Below are positions 50,517-58,757 of a stretch of 64,000 nt of DNA, piece by piece (position 1 is the stretch's first letter; every line of letters starts with the position of its first letter). The notes under the pieces were generated by a model. It ran no database searches and was not told where the DNA came from. It saw only the letters and a program-made list of their open reading frames with translations. The stretch spans positions 3,113,501-3,177,500 of the forward strand of contig NZ_AZUN01000001.1 in NCBI RefSeq assembly GCF_000527095.1. The letters are read 5' to 3'. Origin of the DNA: Methylomicrobium lacus LW14. GTDB lineage: Bacteria; Pseudomonadota; Gammaproteobacteria; Methylococcales; Methylomonadaceae. A program made the position numbers and the translations under genes.

Positions 50517-51635
50517 CTACTCAGGGGTTTGAACTTTGTCTAGGACATGAATATCTTTTCGCGCCTGCATGACCAGCGCGTAACTGACCCGCTCGAACGG
50601 CCGAAATATCATCAGCTTGCCGGCATATTCGTCGGGCATTTGCACTTCGTCATTCTTGACCGGACTGTAAGGGTCGCGAGCGATTTTGCCGCGCTGGTAG
50701 ATGTCCAGCTCATGGCCGGTTTTCAGTCCGTCGGAGGTGCCTTTGTCGATCACAACGACATTATACCTGCCGATTTGCGTAACGCCATCATGTACGCCGA
50801 TAATATTGCCCTTGATGCTTTCCTCGGGCGGCATCGGAAAATAATTCAACACCACTTCCTGCTCGTTGGTCGGCAAAATCCGGTCGCCGACGCGGATCTC
50901 GCCGTTCGTCTTCGTGATCGTCAGCGTCGCCGGATCGCCGGCTTCCTGCAAGGTCAGATCGGCGATATATTTCGCTTCGTAACCCAACACTTCCTGGGTT
51001 TCCGGGTTCACCAGGGTATCGCCTTCGCGGTAAACCGAATAAGTCAGGCTCTCGGGCTGATCGATCGAGCGCACATAAACCTTGTCGCCGGTGCCGGCAA
51101 TCAAATGCTCCCCGGCCAGATCCACTATATAAGGTGCGGTACTCAATTCGTTTTGGCCGAGTATGCGCGGCAGGGACAGGTATTTCTGAATCGCATCGGC
51201 CGGAATCAATTGAATCGCTTTTGCCGAGACGGACTCGCGTATGCAGGGCCGCAATTTACCCTCGGCTGATAGCGCAAAATTGGTGCGTCCGTTTTTGATG
51301 TCTTCATCGCTGAGCACGCAGGGCCCCGAGAAGGGAGAGACCGCCGAGGCTTCGGTCGGGGAAAAACTCAGCCGCGGCTGGCCGTTCACCATCGAGAAAT
51401 AGATCGTGTCGCCGGGATAAATCAGATGCGGATTTTTGATCTGATTGTTGTAGCTCCACAAACGCGGCCATTGCCCCGGATTCTTCAGAAACTTGCCGGA
51501 AATGTCCCACAGCGTGTCGCCCTGGACGATCGTATAGCGTTCTGGATGGGACGGATTTAAGCTGATTTCTTCGGCCAGAAGCGTGGAGGAACACAACAAT
51601 GGAACTATGAATCCGAGAATCGTTCGAAAAGCCAT
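50517..51635 (-). CDS. LysM-domain periplasmic protein
   Basis: A 372-residue protein with a signal peptide (about residues 1-21, ending LLAE). An N-terminal LysM domain (about 33-80: YTIVQGDTLWDISGKFLKNP, YNNQIKNPHLIYPGDTIYF) should bind peptidoglycan. The rest contains repeated beta-rich segments (GDKVYVRSIDQPESLTYSVY, VGDRILPTNEQEVV). Such LysM proteins next to dprA, divergent from def, are common in gammaproteobacteria; their role is unknown. The dprA coding frame may begin within its last codons. Confidence 0.9.
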   Translation of the reverse strand: MAFRTILGFIVPLLCSSTLLAEEISLNPSHPERYTIVQGDTLWDISGKFLKNPGQWPRLWSYNNQIKNPHLIYPGDTIYFSMVNGQPRLSFSPTEASAVSPFSGPCVLSDEDIKNGRTNFALSAEGKLRPCIRESVSAKAIQLIPADAIQKYLSLPRILGQNELSTAPYIVDLAGEHLIAGTGDKVYVRSIDQPESLTYSVYREGDTLVNPETQEVLGYEAKYIADLTLQEAGDPATLTITKTNGEIRVGDRILPTNEQEVVLNYFPMPPEESIKGNIIGVHDGVTQIGRYNVVVIDKGTSDGLKTGHELDIYQRGKIARDPYSPVKNDEVQMPDEYAGKLMIFRPFERVSYALVMQARKDIHVLDKVQTPE

Positions 51636-51736
51636 AAATAAAACCTGCCGGGTGTTTTTAAACTGTCTGATTTTAAAGTTTAGATGAATTCATATAGAAT
51701 TCCAGTATTGACTACTTATCAAGTGTGGAGAGTTCG

Positions 51737-52249
51737 TTGAGTATTTTAACCATTCTGGAATTTCCGGATGAGAGGTTACGCAAAAAAGCCGAAAAAGTGC
51801 AGGCGGTCGATGGTTCGATTCGAAAACTGGTCGATGATATGCTCGAAACGATGTACGAATCGCGCGGCGTGGGTCTGGCCGCGACCCAGGTGAACGTGCA
51901 CAAGCGGGTCATCGTGATGGATGTCAGCGAGGAAAAAGACGCGCCGATTTGCCTGATCAATCCCGAGATCATCGAGAAGGACGGCGTCGAGGAATCCGAG
52001 GAAGGCTGCCTGTCGGTGCCCGGATTTTTCGAAAAGGTCAAGCGAGCCGAGCATATCCGGGTCAAGGCGTTGAACCGCGACGGCCAGCCTTTTGAACTGG
52101 AGGCGAGAGATTTGCTGGCGGTCTGCGTGCAGCATGAAATGGACCACCTGGACGGCAAATTGTTCGTCGATTATCTGTCGCCGTTGAAGCGCCAGCGCAT
52201 CAAGACAAAACTCGAAAAAATACATAGAATGGAAACCAGTAAAGCATGA
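51737..52249 (+). CDS. def: Peptide deformylase
   Basis: The TTG at 51737 is preferred because GGAG (51727-51730) lies 6 bases upstream and it gives the typical start MSILTILEFPDERLRKKA. A GTG at 51725 overlaps that ribosome-binding site. The 170-residue enzyme has all three motifs: GVGLAATQVN, EGCLSVP and QHEMDHLDGKLF (zinc and catalytic Glu). It removes the formyl group from nascent proteins. The stop overlaps fmt by 4 bases. Confidence 0.96.
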   Translation: MSILTILEFPDERLRKKAEKVQAVDGSIRKLVDDMLETMYESRGVGLAATQVNVHKRVIVMDVSEEKDAPICLINPEIIEKDGVEESEEGCLSVPGFFEKVKRAEHIRVKALNRDGQPFELEARDLLAVCVQHEMDHLDGKLFVDYLSPLKRQRIKTKLEKIHRMETSKA

Positions 52250-53169
52250 GGATCCTATTTGCCGGCACGCCCGAATTTGCGGTGCCAACCCTGGAGATGC
52301 TGCTGGCTTCCGGGCACGAGATTTGCGCCGTGTATACGCAACCCGACCGGCCTGCGGGACGCGGCCGCAAACTGCAGCCGAGCCCGGTCAAGGAAACCGC
52401 ATTGGCCGCGGGCATTCCGGTGCTGCAGCCCGAGTCGCTGAAATCGGCCGACGCGATCGCTCAGCTTGCGGCTTTTGAGCCGGATTTGATGGTGGTCGTC
52501 GCCTTCGGCATGATCCTGCCGCAGGCGGTGCTGGATGTACCGAAATACGGCTGCCTGAATGTTCATGCCTCGCTGTTGCCGCGCTGGCGCGGCGCCGCGC
52601 CGATTCAGCGCGCGCTGATGGCCGGCGATGCGGAAACCGGCGTCACCATCATGCGTATCGTGTTGAAGCTGGACGCCGGCGACATGCTGCATAAGGAAGT
52701 CATCGGGATCGGAAGCGAGGACACCGCTGGCGATCTGCATGACAAATTGGCCGCCTTGGGCCCGGTGGGGCTCGAAAAAGTCTTGCGCCAGGTCGAGTCC
52801 GGCACGGTCAAGGCCGAGCCGCAGGACGAAGCCCTGGTGACTTATGCGGCCAAACTCGAAAAAAGCGAAGCGGCGCTCGACTGGACGCGAGCGGCGGACG
52901 CGCTGGACAAGCAGGTACGCGGACTGAACCCCTGGCCGGTCGCGCAGACCTTATATCGCGGCGAGGCGCTTCGTATCTGGCGCGCAGAGCCGATTTCCGG
53001 AAACGCGGCAGCCGAGCCCGGCCGGGTCAGCTGCGCGCACAAACAGATGGACGTGGCGACAGGCAATGGCTGGCTGCGGCTGCTCGAAGTGCAATTGCCC
53101 GGCGGCAAGCGGATGCCGGCGCAGGCATTTTTGAATGCACACGACATTGATGGTTTGACTCTGGGTTGA
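52246..53169 (+). CDS. fmt: Methionyl-tRNA formyltransferase
   Basis: A 307-residue enzyme beginning MRILFAGTPEFAVPTLEMLL with the formyltransferase site NVHASLLPRWRGAAPIQRAL and the SLLPxxRG tRNA-recognition signature, plus a C-terminal OB-like domain. It formylates initiator tRNA. It is translationally coupled to def (ATGA) and followed by rsmB after 6 bases. Confidence 0.97.
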   Translation: MRILFAGTPEFAVPTLEMLLASGHEICAVYTQPDRPAGRGRKLQPSPVKETALAAGIPVLQPESLKSADAIAQLAAFEPDLMVVVAFGMILPQAVLDVPKYGCLNVHASLLPRWRGAAPIQRALMAGDAETGVTIMRIVLKLDAGDMLHKEVIGIGSEDTAGDLHDKLAALGPVGLEKVLRQVESGTVKAEPQDEALVTYAAKLEKSEAALDWTRAADALDKQVRGLNPWPVAQTLYRGEALRIWRAEPISGNAAAEPGRVSCAHKQMDVATGNGWLRLLEVQLPGGKRMPAQAFLNAHDIDGLTLG

Positions 53170-53175
53170 TGCAGC

Positions 53176-54462
53176 GTGAATTTACGATTGATTGCAGCCA
53201 AAGTGCTGACCCGGGTCGTGGTGGACGGCCAGTCGCTGACAGCGGCGCTAGAACAGGCCTTGCAGGCCATCGAGTCGGCACAGGACCGCGCCTGGGTGCA
53301 GGCTCTGTGTTACGGCGTCTGCCGGCATTATCACCGGCTCGATTTCATCCTGACGCAGCTTGCGGATAAGCCGCTGAAGGATATTCACATCCGCCTCTTG
53401 ACTCTGGTGGGGCTTTATCAGCTCGGCTTCATGCGCATCAAAACGCATGCGGCGGTCTCCGAAACGGTCGGCGCGGCAGGACGCAAGCCTTGGGCGAAAG
53501 GACTGATCAATGCGCTGCTGCGGCGCTACCTCCGGGAAAAAGACTCATTAGAGCAAGCGGCTGACCAGCACCCGTGCGCGCGTTTAAGCCATCCCGAATG
53601 GATGATCGACAAAATCCGCCGCGACTGGCCGGAACAGGCCGAAGCCTGCCTGCAGGCCAACAACCTGCAGCCGCCGCTGACCTTGCGCGTCAATCTGGCG
53701 CGGATTTCCAGAGCCGACTATCGCGATTTGCTGGCCGAACAGGGCATTGCGGCCGAGCCGCATGCGTTTTGCGCCTCTGCGCTGATTCTGGGCAACCCGG
53801 TGCCGGTCGAGATGCTGCCGAGTTTTGCCGAGGGCCTGGTTTCGGTTCAGGATGCCGCCGCCCAGTTGGCGGCCGGCCTGCTCGACGTGCAGCCGGGACA
53901 GCGGGTGCTCGACCTCTGCGCCGCGCCGGGCGGTAAAACCGCGCACATCCTGGAAATGCAGGCGCAATTGAAGGAGCTGGTCGCGGTCGATGTCGACGGC
54001 GAGCGCATGCGCCGCGTAGAGGACAATCTGCAACGCCTGCGGCTGCCGGGCAGAACGATCGTCGGCGACGCCGCCGCGCCGCAAAGCTGGTGGGACGGCC
54101 AATACTTCGACCGTATTCTGGTCGATGCGCCGTGTTCGGCGCTCGGCGTGATTCGCCGCCATCCCGATATCAAATTGCTGCGCCGCGCGGAGGACATCGA
54201 CGCGTTGAAGGCGCAGCAACATGCGATCCTGCATTCCGCCTGGAGCCTGTTGGCGCCGGGCGGTCTGTTAGTGTATGCGACCTGTTCGGTATTGAAGGAA
54301 GAAAACGAGCTGCAGGTGCTGAATTTCCTGGCCGAACATGCCGATGCCAGCGAACTGCCGATCGCCGCGGCATGGGGCGTCGCCGGCGCCGCAGGGCGGC
54401 AAATCCTAAGCGGCGATGCGGCCATGGACGGTTTTTATTATGCGCGCCTCCGCAAGGCGTAG
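53176..54462 (+). CDS. rsmB: 16S rRNA (cytosine-967) methyltransferase RsmB
   Basis: A 428-residue protein starting at a GTG. An N-terminal NusB-like RNA-binding domain (about 1-140) precedes a class I methyltransferase with LDLCAAPGGKTAHILEM, the PC motif DAPCSALGVIRRHPDIK and the catalytic-cysteine motif YATCSVLKEENE. It makes m5C967 in 16S rRNA. It overlaps the DUF4390 gene by 23 bases. Confidence 0.96.
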   Translation: MNLRLIAAKVLTRVVVDGQSLTAALEQALQAIESAQDRAWVQALCYGVCRHYHRLDFILTQLADKPLKDIHIRLLTLVGLYQLGFMRIKTHAAVSETVGAAGRKPWAKGLINALLRRYLREKDSLEQAADQHPCARLSHPEWMIDKIRRDWPEQAEACLQANNLQPPLTLRVNLARISRADYRDLLAEQGIAAEPHAFCASALILGNPVPVEMLPSFAEGLVSVQDAAAQLAAGLLDVQPGQRVLDLCAAPGGKTAHILEMQAQLKELVAVDVDGERMRRVEDNLQRLRLPGRTIVGDAAAPQSWWDGQYFDRILVDAPCSALGVIRRHPDIKLLRRAEDIDALKAQQHAILHSAWSLLAPGGLLVYATCSVLKEENELQVLNFLAEHADASELPIAAAWGVAGAAGRQILSGDAAMDGFYYARLRKA

Positions 54463-55012
54463 GGCGGCGCTGCTGTTCCTGATCTGGGGCTGGCTGCTGT
54501 CGGCGCCGGTGTTTGCCGGCGACTATGCCGCGATCGTCAAGGACGCCGAGCTGGCCTTGCAGGACGAGGAGTATGTGCTGTCCGCGGAGATTCAATACCG
54601 GCTCAGCCCGAAAGCGACCGATGCACTAAAAAACGGCATCCCCTTGTTCTGGGCGGTCAATATCGAGATCAAGCGCCAGCGTGATTTTTGGTGGGATCAA
54701 ACGATCGCGGAAAAGCATCTGCGCTTCAAGATCCAGTATCAGGCCTTGCTGAATGTCTACCGGGTACGCAATGAAGACAGCGGCGAAGGCGGCAATTTTT
54801 CATCGCTGGGCGCCGCGATGGGTGCCCTCTCTTCGATTCGTTATGTGCCGGTGCTGGGCAAATCCGCGCTGGCCGACGATCAGCGCTATGCGGTAGGCGT
54901 GCGCGTCGTGTTTGAGCGCGAGTTGCTGCCTTTGCCCTTACGTCCCCTGGCCTATCTGAATCCGCAGTGGTACTTATCCAGCGGCTGGTATATATGGAAT
55001 CTGAAAAACTAA
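54440..55012 (+). CDS. DUF4390 protein
   Basis: From the ATG at 54440, 190 residues: a signal peptide (RAALLFLIWGWLLSAPVFAG) and a beta-rich domain (DAELALQDEEYVLSAEIQYR, WAVNIEIKRQRDFWWD, LPLRPLAYLNPQWYLSSGW), the DUF4390 pattern. The family has no known activity but is regularly encoded between rsmB and ntrY, suggesting an envelope role linked to the sensor. It overlaps both neighbours. Confidence 0.88.
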   Translation: MRASARRRAALLFLIWGWLLSAPVFAGDYAAIVKDAELALQDEEYVLSAEIQYRLSPKATDALKNGIPLFWAVNIEIKRQRDFWWDQTIAEKHLRFKIQYQALLNVYRVRNEDSGEGGNFSSLGAAMGALSSIRYVPVLGKSALADDQRYAVGVRVVFERELLPLPLRPLAYLNPQWYLSSGWYIWNLKN

Positions 55013-57135
55013 AACCGCCGGTCAGCGTTTCGATCCTGATCCTGTTCGCGCTGATCCTGTTTTCGCTGCAATTGATGAGCACCGCAACGCAGGAATCATC
55101 GGAGCTCAGCGCGATGTACTCCTGGCTGCTGCTGATCAATGCGCTCGGCTCGATCGTGTTGCTCGGACTGGTCGTCGCGAATATCTATGCGCTGACGCGC
55201 CAGCTCAAAAAACGGGAGGCCGGCTCCCGGCTGACCACGCGCATGTTGTCGTTGTTCATGCTGCAGGCCCTGGCGCCCGCTGCGATCGTGTTTTATTTTT
55301 CGATGCAGTTTCTGCACCAGGGCATCGACAGCTGGTTCAATGTCGAAATCGACCGAGCGATGGAGGATGCGCTCGAACTGAGCCAGGCGTCCCTGGACCA
55401 ACGGATGCATTGGCACTTGATGCAGACCCGGCAACTGGCCGAAAAACTCCAGCTCAGTTCGGAAGGTTTCAGCGCGTATGAGATCGACAATTTCCGCGCG
55501 CAACTGGGGGCTTCCGAGATGACGCTGTTTTCGAGCCAGGGCCGCATCATTGCGTCCAGCAGCGTGAATCCGGTGGATATTCTGCCGAGCATTCCCGATG
55601 ACCAAATCTGGCTGCAATTGCGGCAGAGCGGCGATTACATCGCGCTGGCTCCGGTCAGCGAGAACGAATTGATGATCCGTTCGATGGTCACGGTCAAGGG
55701 CCTGGAGACCTGGTATATCCAGACGCTGTTTCCGGTGCCGTTGCGCATTGCCGACCTGGCCGATTCGGTCGAATTCGCGTTTGTGCGCTACCAGGAAATG
55801 AATTTCCTCCGGGACTCGTTGAAACTGACTTTTTCGCTGGCCTTGTCGCTGGTGCTGCTGATGAGCTTGCTCGCGGCGATCTGGGTCGCTTTCATCAGCA
55901 TTCGCAAGATCGTCGCGCCGGTCAAGGAACTGGTCAAAGGCACGCAGGCGGTCGCTTCGGGCCATTACGACCAGCAGTTGCCGGTTGCCGCGCAGGACGA
56001 TCTGGGATTTCTGGTCGAATCGTTCAATACGATGACCCAGCGCATCGCGAGGGCGCGCGACGAGATTCGCCACGCCGGCGTCGAGGTCGAAAACCAGCGC
56101 GCCTATCTCGAGACGATTTTGGCCAACCTGACCGCCGGCGTGATCAGCTTCGATTCGAACTATAAGATCCGCACCGCGAACCAGGCCGCTTTCCGGATTT
56201 TCCATGTGCACGTGAGCCAGTTCATCGGTCAGTCGTTGTTATCGCTGGCCCAGGATCATGGCGAATTGGCCGAACCATTGAAATCGATTCAACGCCTGCT
56301 CGAACAGGCCGATGACATCTGGCAGCAGCGGGTTGCGTTTTTGGGGCCGAACGGCCGTCAAGAGCTGCTCTGTCGGGGCACGCCGATGTACTCGCACGAA
56401 GGCACGCGGGTCGGCGCGGTGGTCGTGTTCGACGACGTGACCGATCTGATTCAGGCGCAAAAAAATGCGGCCTGGGGCGAGGTCGCCCGGCGCCTGGCCC
56501 ATGAAATCAAAAATCCGTTGACGCCGATCCAATTGTCGGCCGAACGCTTGCAGCTTAAACTGTCCGCCAAGCTGGAAGACGGCGATGCCGATATGCTGCA
56601 GCGCTCGACCCGGACGATCGTGCAGCAGGTCGAGGCGATGAAGGAAATGGTCGATGATTTTTCCGAATACGCGAAGACCTCCAAGAAGCAGCGGGTCAAC
56701 ATCGATCTGTATGCGCTGGTCCAGGAGGTGCTGGCGCTTTATGCGCTGAAGTCGGGCGCCGTGATACAGGCCGAGCAGGACAAAAAACGGCTTTCGATCA
56801 ACGGCGATCCGGTCAGCATTCGGCAAGTGCTGCATAATCTGCTGAAGAATGCCCTGGAAGCCACGGAGGGCCGCGGCCATATCGAAGTCGCGATGCACCG
56901 GATGCAAAAGAACAACAGCGATTTCATCGAAATCGGTTTTTTTGACGACGGCCCCGGCATTAAGGAAGAACAAATCGAGCAAATTTTCGAGCCCTATGTT
57001 ACAACTAAAGCCAAAGGCACCGGACTCGGGCTCGCGATCGTCAAAAAAATCATCGAAGAGCATGGCGGCGCGATCTGGGTCGATACCCGGCGCAAACAAG
57101 GCGCGGGTTTCATCATCCACCTGCCGGCAATTTAA
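54994..57135 (+). CDS. ntrY: NtrY-family sensor histidine kinase
   Basis: From the ATG at 54994 the protein has 713 residues. Two N-terminal membrane helices and a third pair flank a periplasmic or extracytoplasmic sensor region, followed by HAMP (IRKIVAPVKELVKGTQAVAS), PAS (LETILANLTAGVISFDSNYK), a HisKA domain with phospho-acceptor His in RRLAHEIKNPLTPIQLSA and an HATPase with DDGPGIKEEQIEQIFEPY and GTGLGLAIVKKI. NtrY controls NtrX, responding in other bacteria to redox or nitrogen state. The two genes are 17 bases apart. Confidence 0.95.
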   Translation: MESEKLKPPVSVSILILFALILFSLQLMSTATQESSELSAMYSWLLLINALGSIVLLGLVVANIYALTRQLKKREAGSRLTTRMLSLFMLQALAPAAIVFYFSMQFLHQGIDSWFNVEIDRAMEDALELSQASLDQRMHWHLMQTRQLAEKLQLSSEGFSAYEIDNFRAQLGASEMTLFSSQGRIIASSSVNPVDILPSIPDDQIWLQLRQSGDYIALAPVSENELMIRSMVTVKGLETWYIQTLFPVPLRIADLADSVEFAFVRYQEMNFLRDSLKLTFSLALSLVLLMSLLAAIWVAFISIRKIVAPVKELVKGTQAVASGHYDQQLPVAAQDDLGFLVESFNTMTQRIARARDEIRHAGVEVENQRAYLETILANLTAGVISFDSNYKIRTANQAAFRIFHVHVSQFIGQSLLSLAQDHGELAEPLKSIQRLLEQADDIWQQRVAFLGPNGRQELLCRGTPMYSHEGTRVGAVVVFDDVTDLIQAQKNAAWGEVARRLAHEIKNPLTPIQLSAERLQLKLSAKLEDGDADMLQRSTRTIVQQVEAMKEMVDDFSEYAKTSKKQRVNIDLYALVQEVLALYALKSGAVIQAEQDKKRLSINGDPVSIRQVLHNLLKNALEATEGRGHIEVAMHRMQKNNSDFIEIGFFDDGPGIKEEQIEQIFEPYVTTKAKGTGLGLAIVKKIIEEHGGAIWVDTRRKQGAGFIIHLPAI

Positions 57136-57152
57136 CTTTCAAGCACACCGAT

Positions 57153-58514
57153 ATGAACGCAAACAAACCTCGAATTCTCGTCGTTGACGATGAACCGGAA
57201 ATCAGAAGCCTGGTCGGCGAAATTCTCGCGGATGAAGGCTATGAAGTCGCGATGGCGGACAACGCCGGGGCGGCCAGGGAATTGAAAAAGGTGCAAAACC
57301 CGAGCCTGATATTGCTCGATATCTGGATGCCGGACACCGACGGCATTACGCTGTTGAAGGAGTGGGTCGCGGAGGATTCGCTGCTGTGCCCGGTCGTGAT
57401 GATGTCGGGGCACGGCTCGGTCGAGACGGCGGTCGAGGCGACGCGTTTGGGCGCCTACGATTTTCTCGAGAAGCCGTTGTCGCTGGCCAAATTGTTGCTG
57501 ATCGTCGGGCGCGCGCTCGAAACGAGCAATCTGCAAAAAGAAAATGCGGGGCTCAGGCAGCAATTGTTCGCCGACATCGAGCCGGTTGGCAAAAGCGCCT
57601 CGATCGCCCGGATCAAGGATCAAATCAAGCGTCTTGCGCAGCATGACACGCGGGTGCTGCTGGCCGGGGAAGCCGGTGTCGGCAAGGAGTTGTTCGCGCG
57701 TTATCTGCATCACAATAGCCCGCGCCGGAACGGACCGTTTGTCGATGTGGCGGTCGGCAGCATCGCGCCGGAAAACTCGGCCGTCGAATTTTTCGGCAAG
57801 GAGAGCCCCGGCAAGGTCAACCCGGGTCTGCTGGAGCGCGCGCACCGCGGCACTCTGTTTCTCGGCGAAATCGGCGGCATGGACAAGGAAACGCAATTGC
57901 GCCTGCTCAGCGCACTGGAGTCGAGCTCGTTCCTGCGCGTCGGCGGCAGCGAGGCGGTGCGTGTCGATGTGAAGGTGATCGCCTCGACGCGGGTTCCTTT
58001 GGACGAGGAAGTCAAGGCCGGTCGCTTCCGCCAGGATTTGTACTATCTGTTGAACGAAGTTTTTTTGATGATTCAGCCGCTGCGCGAGCACAGCGAGGAC
58101 GTGCCGAGCCTGTTGAACTATTATGTCGATTATTTCGTCAAGCATGAAAACCTGCCGTTCCGCAAGTTTTCGATGGCGGCGCAGAATTTCCTGCGCAACT
58201 ACAGTTGGCGCGGCAATGTGCGCGAGTTGAAGAATCTGGTGCAGCGCTTGATGATTCTCGGCGTCGGCGAAGACATCGAGCTGGAAGAAGTCAAATCGGC
58301 CTTGGGCACCGTCAGCAACGACGTCGCCGTGTCTTCGTCAGTGCCGGATTTTTTCAATCTGCCGCTGAAGGATGCGCGCGATCAATTCGAAAAAGCCTAT
58401 CTGGAATATCATTTCGAAAGAAGCGGCGGCAGCGTCGCCAAATTGTCTTCGATCGTCGGGATGGAACGCACGCATTTATACCGCAAGCTGCATTCGTTGA
58501 ATATCAAGCTATAA
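57153..58514 (+). CDS. ntrX: NtrX-family response regulator with degenerate sigma-54 activator domain
   Basis: A 453-residue regulator. The receiver is intact (ILVVDDEPEIRSL, ILLDIWMPDTDG, DFLEKPLSL). The AAA+ domain keeps a Walker A (GEAGVGKELFARY, about 171), but the GAFTGA loop that touches sigma-54 is missing: EFFGKESPGK runs directly to NPGLLERAHRG. The Walker B aspartate is a glycine (GTLFLGEIGG, Gly238). A Fis-type helix-turn-helix ends the protein (LSSIVGMERTHLYRKLHSL). It therefore probably regulates by binding DNA with the usual polymerase rather than by activating sigma-54. Confidence 0.93.
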   Translation: MNANKPRILVVDDEPEIRSLVGEILADEGYEVAMADNAGAARELKKVQNPSLILLDIWMPDTDGITLLKEWVAEDSLLCPVVMMSGHGSVETAVEATRLGAYDFLEKPLSLAKLLLIVGRALETSNLQKENAGLRQQLFADIEPVGKSASIARIKDQIKRLAQHDTRVLLAGEAGVGKELFARYLHHNSPRRNGPFVDVAVGSIAPENSAVEFFGKESPGKVNPGLLERAHRGTLFLGEIGGMDKETQLRLLSALESSSFLRVGGSEAVRVDVKVIASTRVPLDEEVKAGRFRQDLYYLLNEVFLMIQPLREHSEDVPSLLNYYVDYFVKHENLPFRKFSMAAQNFLRNYSWRGNVRELKNLVQRLMILGVGEDIELEEVKSALGTVSNDVAVSSSVPDFFNLPLKDARDQFEKAYLEYHFERSGGSVAKLSSIVGMERTHLYRKLHSLNIKL

Positions 58515-58757
58515 TCTGGATGGCTGTCTGAAGGATGGATCGAGCGTAAGGAGCATGCTCTTAACAGCCGCCGTTAGACGCAGTCGTCCATGATGAGCCT
58601 GTCGAACTCGGGTGGCTTAACCCGTGCCTCCCGCCTACATAACGGCATTGCCTCTTAAGCTTGAAGGGGCAATGCGGCTGTTCCTGATGATTGAGATGTC
58701 CTATTGCAATCGGGTTCCGGCAATTGACATTGGAAGCCCCGATAGGGGACAAAGGCT

